A stretch of DNA of 38,090 nt. It comes from Akkermansia muciniphila (GTDB taxonomy: Bacteria; Verrucomicrobiota; Verrucomicrobiia; Verrucomicrobiales; Akkermansiaceae). The stretch spans positions 1 through 38,090 of the forward strand of contig CAMCUY010000011.1 in assembly GCA_945879075.1 (NCBI GenBank), in the 5' to 3' direction. The notes under the pieces were generated by a model. It searched no databases and had not been told where the DNA came from. It saw only the letters and a program-made list of their open reading frames with translations. Position 1 is the stretch's first letter. Every line of letters starts with the position of its first letter. The position numbers and the translations under genes are program-made. Of the stretch, positions 25,494-32,473 are shown piece by piece.

Positions 25494-28184
25494 ATGTTGT
25501 CCGAGTTAGCGAAAGCCTATGAACCCCAAGCCGTCGAAGCCAAATGGTATGCGGCCTGGATCGATGGAAAATGCTTCGAAGCCGATCCTTCCTCCGTGAA
25601 GGACGGGTATTCGATCGTCATTCCGCCGCCGAATGTCACCGGCATCCTGCACCTCGGCCACGTCCTGAACAACGCTTTGCAGGACATCCTCGCCCGCCGT
25701 GCGCGGCAGAATGGCAAGGAAGTGCTGTGGCTGCCCGGCACCGACCACGCCGGCATCGCCACGCAGGCGCGGGTCGAGCGCGAGGTGCGCGAGACGGAGG
25801 GCGTGAGCCGCCGCGACCTCGGGCGCGACGAGTTCCTCAAGCGCGTCTGGGATTTCAAAAACAAGCACGGCGACATCATTATCAACCAGCTCAAGCGGCT
25901 CGGCTGCTCGTGCGATTGGGGCCGCGAGCGGTTCACGATGGACGCGCCTTACACCGAGTGGGTGAGTCATGTGTTTGTGGAGCTTTTTAAAAAAGGCCTG
26001 ATCTATCGGGGCAAGCGGATGGTGAACTGGTGCCCGGTTTCACTCACCGCTCTATCCGACGAGGAGGTGATCATGACGCCGCAGCGCTCGAAACTATACT
26101 TCATGAAATACGAACTCGCGGACGCACCTGGCGAGTTCCTGGAAATTTCCACCACTCGTCCGGAAACCTTGATGGGGGACGTGGCGGTGGCGGTGAATCC
26201 GAAGGACCCGCGTTTTTCGAAATACATCGGGCGCAAGGTGTTCCGGCCGTTTCCGCATGCGGAGATTCCGATCATCGCGGACGACCATGTGGACATCGAG
26301 TTCGGCACTGGCGCGTTGAAAATCACCCCGGCCCACGACAAGGCGGACTTTGAAATCGGCATCCGCCACAATCTGGAAATCATCGACGTTCTCACTCCGG
26401 ACGCGCACATCAACTGCCCGGATTGTCCGGATCTTCACGGCCTCGACCGCATCGTCGCGCGCAAGCGGGCGGCGGCGAAGCTGGAGGAAATGGGTCTGCT
26501 GCTGAAAGTGGAGGAATACGAGAACAACGTCGGTTACTCCGAGCGCGGACATGTGCCGATCGAGCCGCGCATTTCCATGCAGTGGTTCCTGAAATATCCC
26601 TGCGTGAAGGAAGCCGCCGACGCGGTGGCGAACGGCGACATCAAGTTCCGCCCCGAGCGCTGGGCCAAGACTTACGCGCACTGGATGGAAAATCTCCAGG
26701 ACTGGTGCATCAGCCGCCAGCTTTGGTGGGGGCATCAGATCCCGGTGTGGTATCGTACGGAAAAACTCCAATCGCTCAAAACCGCCGAGTCGCTCGATAC
26801 GTCCCATATGTCCTATGGAGACCTATACGTCGGAACCGAGCCTCCCGCCGATCCCGAAAACTGGACCCGCGACGAGGACGTGATGGACACGTGGTTTTCC
26901 TCATGGCTATGGCCGTTTGCGACGATGGCGAATGTGGGTGAGAAAACTCCGACCTTGAAGAAATTCTATCCGACCGACGATCTCGTCACCGGTCCCGACA
27001 TCATCTTTTTCTGGGTCGCCCGGATGATCATGGCGGGCTACGAGTTCACCGGCGAGCTGCCGTTCAAGAACGTCTATTTCACCTCGATCATCCGCGACCT
27101 CAAGGGACGGAAGATGTCGAAGTCGTTAGGAAACTCGCCGGACCCGGTCGAGCTGATGGAGAAATACGGCGCGGACGGACTGCGCTTCGGGCTGATGCGC
27201 ATCGCGCCGGTGGGCAGCGACTTGCGTTTCGACGAGGTTTCCATCGAGGAAGGCCGGAATTTCGCCAACAAACTCTACAACGCCTGCCGCCTCCGCCAGA
27301 TGGGCGGCGAGCCGTATCAGGCTTTGGAAAGCATGGACGGGCTCAATCCGTTCCATCTCAACGCGATGGCCAAGCTCGACGAGCTGGCCGCGGATCTTGA
27401 GCGGCTTTACGCGGAGTATCGCTTCGGCGAGATTAGCCACCGCTTGTATGAATTCCTATGGAACGATTTCTGCGACAAGTTCCTCGAAGCGCTCAAGCTC
27501 GACCTCCGCGACACCGCGCCGCCGGAAGTGAAGGCGCGGACGCTGGGCGTGTTCGACGTGATCATGGGCCGTTATTTGCAATTGCTCAGTCCTTACATGC
27601 CGCACGTGACGGAGGAGCTTTCCGAGCGGATGGGTTACGTGGCTCCGGGGGAATTCCTCATGCAAAAGGTGTTGCCCGCAGCGCCGTTGCTGGCGGAGAT
27701 CCCGGCGGAAACGGTCGCCGCCGCGCAGGCGCTGGCGGCGGAGATTTACGAATCCGCCGGCCGGATGCGGAACTTGAAGGCGGAATACAAAATGGGTTCG
27801 CGCAAGGACATCAAGTTCGTGATCAAGGCCGCGCCCGAGTGGTTGGCCGGGCAGACGAAAACGCTCGCCCTGCTCGTCGGCGCGGAGGAAATCACGCTGG
27901 ATAACGCCTACGAAGCGCCAAAGGGCACGCCGGCGGCGGTCACCGGGATCGGCGAGGTTTACATGCCGCTGGAAGGCTTGATCGACGTCGAAGCCGAGCG
28001 CGCGCGCCTGACCAAGGAGATTTCCAACATCGAGATTGAGGTCAAGAAGTGCGAAGGCAAGCTGGGGAACGCCAGCTTCGTGGACCGTGCACCGCCGGAA
28101 GTCGTGGTGCAGGAAAAGGCCCGGCTTGAGGATTGGAAGGCGAAACTGATCCAGCTCGGCGAGATGCTGGCCGCGTTGGCATGA
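25494..28184 (+). CDS. valS: Valyl-tRNA synthetase
   Basis: Class I aminoacyl-tRNA synthetase charging tRNA-Val, 896 residues. It has the HIGH box as HLGH (53-56, in PPPNVTGILHLGHVLNNALQD) and the CP1 editing domain (TTRPETLMGDVAVAVNP, then GTGALKITPAHDKADFEIG). DMDTWFSS-like VMDTWFSSWLWPF and the KMSKS loop (540-544, GRKMSKSLGNSPDP) follow. The C-terminal end is a coiled-coil arm (about 840-895, Lys/Glu-rich). The frame extends upstream to 25434, but ATG 25494 begins the conserved ELAKAYEPQAVEAKWY. No T-box or other leader structure is evident. Length and motifs are normal. Confidence 0.97.
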   Translation: MLSELAKAYEPQAVEAKWYAAWIDGKCFEADPSSVKDGYSIVIPPPNVTGILHLGHVLNNALQDILARRARQNGKEVLWLPGTDHAGIATQARVEREVRETEGVSRRDLGRDEFLKRVWDFKNKHGDIIINQLKRLGCSCDWGRERFTMDAPYTEWVSHVFVELFKKGLIYRGKRMVNWCPVSLTALSDEEVIMTPQRSKLYFMKYELADAPGEFLEISTTRPETLMGDVAVAVNPKDPRFSKYIGRKVFRPFPHAEIPIIADDHVDIEFGTGALKITPAHDKADFEIGIRHNLEIIDVLTPDAHINCPDCPDLHGLDRIVARKRAAAKLEEMGLLLKVEEYENNVGYSERGHVPIEPRISMQWFLKYPCVKEAADAVANGDIKFRPERWAKTYAHWMENLQDWCISRQLWWGHQIPVWYRTEKLQSLKTAESLDTSHMSYGDLYVGTEPPADPENWTRDEDVMDTWFSSWLWPFATMANVGEKTPTLKKFYPTDDLVTGPDIIFFWVARMIMAGYEFTGELPFKNVYFTSIIRDLKGRKMSKSLGNSPDPVELMEKYGADGLRFGLMRIAPVGSDLRFDEVSIEEGRNFANKLYNACRLRQMGGEPYQALESMDGLNPFHLNAMAKLDELAADLERLYAEYRFGEISHRLYEFLWNDFCDKFLEALKLDLRDTAPPEVKARTLGVFDVIMGRYLQLLSPYMPHVTEELSERMGYVAPGEFLMQKVLPAAPLLAEIPAETVAAAQALAAEIYESAGRMRNLKAEYKMGSRKDIKFVIKAAPEWLAGQTKTLALLVGAEEITLDNAYEAPKGTPAAVTGIGEVYMPLEGLIDVEAERARLTKEISNIEIEVKKCEGKLGNASFVDRAPPEVVVQEKARLEDWKAKLIQLGEMLAALA

Positions 28185-28236
28185 TCGCTTGCCAAGCTGG
28201 GCTCATTGAATAGTGTTGCAGGGTGACAACTGATGC

Positions 28237-29289
28237 ATGACGAATCTCAGCAGCATTTCTGAAATCAGCGATTCTTTGCGCGAACTCCTCGAAGTGGCGG
28301 GTTTTCCCGATGCGGAGTCGCTCGCCAAAGCTGGGGTGGATGAGTTGGCCAGCGAGCTTGAGCGTGTGAACCGGATTCTCCAGATCGCCGAGAGGACTCC
28401 GGACCGGGGCTGCGTCGAGGCGTGGATCGCCTCCGCTCGCGAGCTCACGGGACTGACAAATGTTGCGAAGGTGGAAGTCGCGATACCCGTCAATCAGGAG
28501 ATTTTGCCGGCAGTGGCATTGATGCTGGAAAGCGCGCCGTTTGCGATTCCGCTGTCGGCGCGCCTGCTGACGGACCGGGAGTTGGCGGTGTCGGACATCC
28601 CGTCGGCAATTTTTTTCAACCGCTATTCCGGCGACTTGGAGGTGAAAGTGGGAGAGCGCATTCCCGCGCCGAGACATGGTCGGGCGATCACTCCGTCCAA
28701 CAACCTGCGGATTGCCGACACCTCGGCGACGCGAAAGGAAATCGATACTTCCCGGATCAAGACTTTCGAAGCGATGGGTGTCCCGACGGCACCGCCGTTT
28801 AGCCCGATAGCGGCGGATGCGAATGATCGGGTCGCCCTGATTCGCGCGCCGCGGGTGGAAACCAACCGCGGTCGCGACCCGCAATCCCGCCGCTATATCC
28901 GCGGAGTGCTGCACAGCCATCCGGCGTCGATCAGCTTTGGCGCGTTGGTGACGCTGGTCATAGCGGCCATGCTGCCGCTGGGAATCATCTCGGCGCTCTT
29001 GTTGCTGCTTTCGGTTGAAATCCCTGAGCGATTCGCTTGGGTTCCGAAGTGGATTCTGGTGTTTCCGCTGAGCCTGCCGTTGTTTGGCACTGCCTATTTG
29101 ATCTGGGGGCTTCAAGGGAAATGCCGGATTTGCACCCAGAAGATGTTCGTCCCGAAGATTTGCTTGAAAAACTCCAAGGCGCACCGCATTCGTGGCTTGG
29201 GTCATATAATTCCGGTCTCGATCCACATCCTTTTGTTCAAATGGTTCCGTTGCCCGTATTGTGGGACGCCGGTGAGGTTGAAAAAATGA
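28237..29289 (+). CDS. Membrane protein with N-terminal helical domain and C-terminal zinc-ribbon-like tail
   Basis: A 350-residue protein. Residues 1-60 look like a helix-hairpin-helix of the DUF4332 kind (ELLEVAGFPDAESLAKAGVDELASELERVNRIL). The middle is polar and probably flexible. Two membrane segments follow (about 228-252 and 264-284). The C-terminus has CRIC with a further Cys (KICLKN) and CPYCGTP, resembling a zinc ribbon. No enzyme motif is seen. Its stop overlaps the ATG of the next gene by 4 nt (ATGA), so the two are translationally coupled. The function is unknown. Confidence 0.75.
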   Translation: MTNLSSISEISDSLRELLEVAGFPDAESLAKAGVDELASELERVNRILQIAERTPDRGCVEAWIASARELTGLTNVAKVEVAIPVNQEILPAVALMLESAPFAIPLSARLLTDRELAVSDIPSAIFFNRYSGDLEVKVGERIPAPRHGRAITPSNNLRIADTSATRKEIDTSRIKTFEAMGVPTAPPFSPIAADANDRVALIRAPRVETNRGRDPQSRRYIRGVLHSHPASISFGALVTLVIAAMLPLGIISALLLLLSVEIPERFAWVPKWILVFPLSLPLFGTAYLIWGLQGKCRICTQKMFVPKICLKNSKAHRIRGLGHIIPVSIHILLFKWFRCPYCGTPVRLKK

Positions 29290-30215
29290 GGCGCTTATTT
29301 CCATGGGGCTTGGTTTTGGCAGTCGCACTGAGTTCTTGCGCCAAGCTGGGTTTGGGGGGCAAGCCCGTGGAAAAGAAGCCGACGGGGCCGTTCGGACCGA
29401 CGGGGATTCCGCCGCAGCTTCGCTCGCAAAACTCCGATCCCGGCACTCCGGTGGTCGCCGGAGGAAATAGGCCTTCAGCGCTGAGCATCACCCCGGAAGA
29501 GGACATCGTTTACACCAATCCCGACGATCCGGACGCCGCCATTCCCGAGTTGTCGACCCTGCTGTCCTCTGCCAAGCGCGGGCCATGGGAGGACAGCGAA
29601 ACCATCGCCAAGCTCCGCTCGGTGCGCGAGGGCAAGCCGCTGCTTATTTGGTTCACGGATTCCGCCAGCAGCCCGATGTGCAAGGCTTTGAGTCAGGAAT
29701 TGTTCTCCACCAACGACTTCGGTAATTGGGCCAGCGAAAAGCTCGTCCGCCTGCGGGTGGACAGCAACGTGAAAATCTCCGATCCCGATCTCGATTTGGG
29801 TTCCTCGGAAGACCGGCGAGTGACGGTGAGGAGTTACAATGCCGCATTGAAAAAGCGTTACAAAGTCATGGGGCATCCCTCGCTGATTTTGCTCAGCCCG
29901 AGCGGGGAAGTCATTGGCCGTTACCGTGGCTACAAGCGCGGTGAGGCGGATTTCCTCTGGGGCCAGATCAAGCACGCCGAGGCGGTTTCCGCAGAGTCCT
30001 ACAAGGGCTGGCGCGCCGGTCTGGAGAAAAAGGGTTATCGCGAGTGGCAGGACCGCAAAGACCGGAAAATTTTTGCCAGGCTCACATCCTACTCCAAAGG
30101 CACGCTGACCTTCATCGAACCCGATGGCACCCGCTCACGCACCCGGGAGGAAACCCTCTCGGACAAGGATCGGGCATGGATCGCCGAGCAGAAAAAAATG
30201 AGGAATCTCCAATAA
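29286..30215 (+). CDS. Lipoprotein with thioredoxin-like fold and C-terminal SHD1-like domain
   Basis: A 309-residue lipoprotein; the signal peptide ends in the lipobox-like ALSSC (Cys18). After a Pro/Gly-rich linker, residues about 115-225 resemble a thioredoxin-like domain (GKPLLIWFTDSASSPMCKALSQELFS, then YKVMGHPSLILLSPSGEVIGRYRGYKRG, with the cis-Pro in HPS). The usual CXXC is reduced to one Cys (SSPMCK). The C-terminus (YREWQDRKDRKIFARLTSYSKGTLTFIEPDG... SDKDRAWI) fits the SHD1 domain common in Planctomycetes and Verrucomicrobia. The start is ATG 29286, overlapping the previous stop. The open frame upstream (from 29037) is only the shadow of that gene. Confidence 0.78.
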   Translation: MRRLFPWGLVLAVALSSCAKLGLGGKPVEKKPTGPFGPTGIPPQLRSQNSDPGTPVVAGGNRPSALSITPEEDIVYTNPDDPDAAIPELSTLLSSAKRGPWEDSETIAKLRSVREGKPLLIWFTDSASSPMCKALSQELFSTNDFGNWASEKLVRLRVDSNVKISDPDLDLGSSEDRRVTVRSYNAALKKRYKVMGHPSLILLSPSGEVIGRYRGYKRGEADFLWGQIKHAEAVSAESYKGWRAGLEKKGYREWQDRKDRKIFARLTSYSKGTLTFIEPDGTRSRTREETLSDKDRAWIAEQKKMRNLQ

Positions 30216-30271
30216 ATGAAACGCCCGGTAGGCTGAATTCCGGGGATGGCGGGAATTGGCGGGGATCTGGC

Positions 30272-30300
30272 TTGATTTGTTAAGAACTACGAAATAATTT
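30272..30300 (+). promoter_or_regulatory. Possible sigma-70 promoter for the HELTH membrane protein gene
   Basis: TTGATT (30272-30277) and TAATTT (30295-30300) are separated by 17 bp in an AT-rich patch. They lie 20 nt before the GTG start at 30321. Each box matches four of six consensus bases. Confidence 0.35.
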
Positions 30301-30320
30301 CCGGGACTGCATTCCGCATC

Positions 30321-31253
30321 GTGAAAAAGCGTCGTCCCAAATCCTCTGCCAAGCGCCCGTTGAAAAACCAGCGGCGGACGCGGATTTCCTTTGCGGAGGT
30401 GCTCAGCTCGGCGAACCGGCGGGCGCATGAGCAGGCGAACCGCCGGAGTGGAAAGCGCGGCGAGAAGTTCGTGTGGGCCGCGGTCGCGGAGACCGAGTTC
30501 GACGATGAGATGGAGCCCGCCGCGTGGCTGAAGCGGCTGATGAGGTGGAGCTTGGCCTTGATGCTTTTGCCGCTGTGCTGGGTGACGAGCTGGACGTTCC
30601 TGTCGAGATTCTCACAGGCCGCGGTGGATCAGGATTTCTGGAAAACGGCCGAGTTCTGGTATTTCGCGACAGGCGCGCTGGTGATGGTCGGCTGGTTTTG
30701 GTCCGGCTTGTTGCAGTCGTTTTTCCTGTATCTTTACGTGCTCGGCCATGAGCTGACGCACGCGTTGTTCGTGGTGCTCTATCGGGGGAAAGTGACCGAT
30801 TTCCACGTCAGCACCAGCGGCGGCTACATCACGACGAACAAGACGAACCTGATCATCGCGCTGTCGCCATATTTCGTGCCGTTCTGGTCGGTGGTGTGTG
30901 CGGTGCTTTACGCGGTGGCGCGGCATTTCGCCGGACTTTCCCAGGAATGGGACCGCTTGCTTTACGCGGTGATGGGCATCACCTGGACCTTCCACATGGT
31001 CTGGACCTTGTGGATGATCCCGCGCGACCAGCCGGACTTGAAGGAAAACGGCACCTTTCTCTCGCTGGTGGTGATCTATCTGGCAAACCTGCTGGTGCTG
31101 GCCGGCTTGCTGTGCATGGCGGGGGACTCGCCGTGGCAGAACACCCGGGAATTCGCGATGGAGTGGCTGCGTCATGCGGTGACTTGGGGCGACATGATGC
31201 TGCGCCGGGCGAACGAGGCGATCGCCGCTTTCCGCGCGGCGGGACGGTTCTGA
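30321..31253 (+). CDS. Multi-pass membrane protein with HELTH (M50-like) metalloprotease motif
   Basis: A 310-residue protein from a GTG start. The N-terminus is strongly basic and cytoplasmic (about 1-50, KKRRPKSSAKRPLKNQRR). About six hydrophobic segments follow. Inside one of them lies LGHELTHALF (HExxH at 143-147), as in M50 intramembrane metalloproteases. The second M50 signature (NxxPxPxLDG) is not seen; the corresponding helix reads LSPYFVPFWSVVC. It could be a diverged site-2-type protease or an inactive relative. The basic N-terminal tail is unusual. It precedes the cysteine desulfurase gene by 53 nt on the same strand. The substrate is unknown. Confidence 0.75.
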   Translation: MKKRRPKSSAKRPLKNQRRTRISFAEVLSSANRRAHEQANRRSGKRGEKFVWAAVAETEFDDEMEPAAWLKRLMRWSLALMLLPLCWVTSWTFLSRFSQAAVDQDFWKTAEFWYFATGALVMVGWFWSGLLQSFFLYLYVLGHELTHALFVVLYRGKVTDFHVSTSGGYITTNKTNLIIALSPYFVPFWSVVCAVLYAVARHFAGLSQEWDRLLYAVMGITWTFHMVWTLWMIPRDQPDLKENGTFLSLVVIYLANLLVLAGLLCMAGDSPWQNTREFAMEWLRHAVTWGDMMLRRANEAIAAFRAAGRF

Positions 31254-31306
31254 GGCGGGCGGTTTTCCGGGTTGATATCGGGGACGCGCGGAAGGATGCT
31301 ACGGCC

Positions 31307-32458
31307 GTGATTTATCTGGATGCCAACGCGACCACGCCGCTTCCGCCGGAAGTGTTGGAGGCGATGTTGCCGTGGCTGCGGGACGGGTTTGCGAATCCCT
31401 CGGGCAGCTATGCGGCGGCGAAGCTGGCGCGGCGGGCGATCGATCAGGCCCGCAGGCAGGTGGCCGAGTTGATCGGCGCGCAGCCCGGGGAAATCGTCTT
31501 CACCGGTGGCGGCACGGAGAGCGTGAACACCGCGCTTCACTCGCTGGACCGCTTGACGGGGCAGGGGACGGCCGTGGTTTCCGCCATCGAGCACAGCGCC
31601 GTGTTGCGCTTTGTGGAAACCCTAACGAGGGATCAGCTGCGGGTTCCCGTGGACTCTGGCGGCCGCCTGGAAATGGAGGCGTTCGCACGGGCGCTGGACG
31701 GTGCCGCCTTGGTCTCGCTGATGGCGGCTAACAACGAAACCGGCATCATCCAGCCGCTGCGCGAGGCCGCGGCGCTGGCCCGCGAGCGGGGAGTGCCGGT
31801 GCATTCGGACGCGGTTCAAGCGGCGGGAAAAGTCCCGCTGAACGTGCGGGATCTGGGCGTGGACCTGCTTTCCATTTCGGCGCATAAATTCCACGGTCCA
31901 AAGGGCGTGGGCGCGCTTTACGTGCGCGAGGGGTTGCGCTTCGCGCCGCTTCTTCACGGCGGCGGGCAGGAGGCGGGGCGGCGTAGCGGCACCGAGAACA
32001 CGGCGGGCATCGTCGGCATGGGGGCAGCGGCGGCGTGGCTGGCGAGGGCCGCGAAGGAGTCCGTCGGAGCGATGCGCGACGCGCTCGAGTCCAGGGTGTT
32101 GGCGGAGATTTCCGGAGTCACGGTCAATGGTGACCTCGCCCACCGGCTTCCTAACACCAGTCATCTTTCATTCGATCAGTGCGATGCGGCGGGACTACTG
32201 ATCCTTCTCGATGAAGCGGGAGTCGCTTGTTCCGCAGGGTCCGCTTGCATGACCGGCAAGCAGCGTCCTTCCCATGTCCAGCTCGCGATGGGCATCCCCG
32301 AGGCACGGGCGAAAAGCAGTTTGCGGATCAGTTTCTCCCGGCTCAACACGCTGGAGGAAGCGGTGGCCGCGGCTGACCTGCTGCGAAAAGCCGTGGAAAA
32401 ACTGCGGCGGGTGCAGGGGGCCGGCGTGGGGCCGGTGGTGGTGTATTCACCCGGCTGA
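31307..32458 (+). CDS. Cysteine desulfurase (NifS/IscS-like)
   Basis: PLP enzyme that takes sulfur from L-cysteine for Fe-S clusters or thio-cofactors. The 383-residue protein has the N-terminal YLDANATTPLPPEVLEAM, EHSAVL (His96), HSDAVQAAGK (Asp168) and the PLP Lys194 in SAHKFHGPKG. The catalytic Cys314 sits in a short-loop SAGSACMTG followed by PSHVQLAMG, as in NifS-type enzymes. GTG 31307 is chosen because it starts exactly at the family's first residues; the longer open frame upstream overlaps the HELTH gene. No iscU/sufU scaffold is next to it, so whether it serves Fe-S assembly, tRNA thiolation or MoaA-related metabolism is open. It converges with the kinase gene through a shared hairpin. 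Confidence 0.92.
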   Translation: MIYLDANATTPLPPEVLEAMLPWLRDGFANPSGSYAAAKLARRAIDQARRQVAELIGAQPGEIVFTGGGTESVNTALHSLDRLTGQGTAVVSAIEHSAVLRFVETLTRDQLRVPVDSGGRLEMEAFARALDGAALVSLMAANNETGIIQPLREAAALARERGVPVHSDAVQAAGKVPLNVRDLGVDLLSISAHKFHGPKGVGALYVREGLRFAPLLHGGGQEAGRRSGTENTAGIVGMGAAAAWLARAAKESVGAMRDALESRVLAEISGVTVNGDLAHRLPNTSHLSFDQCDAAGLLILLDEAGVACSAGSACMTGKQRPSHVQLAMGIPEARAKSSLRISFSRLNTLEEAVAAADLLRKAVEKLRRVQGAGVGPVVVYSPG

Positions 32459-32473
32459 AACACGGGTTTCAGC
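32454..32473. terminator. Hairpin containing the stop codons of both convergent genes
   Basis: GCTGAAAC (32454-32461) pairs perfectly with GTTTCAGC (32466-32473) around a 4-nt loop. The TGA of the cysteine desulfurase (32456-32458) and the TGA of the kinase on the other strand (32469-32471) sit at mirror positions in the stem. There is no T tract, so it is at best a weak or Rho-assisted transcript end, or a 3'-end protector. Confidence 0.5.

Noticed and set aside
26094..26807. 237-codon minus-strand open frame inside valS
   Set aside because: valS has all its motifs in the plus frame here; the antisense frame has no recognisable features.
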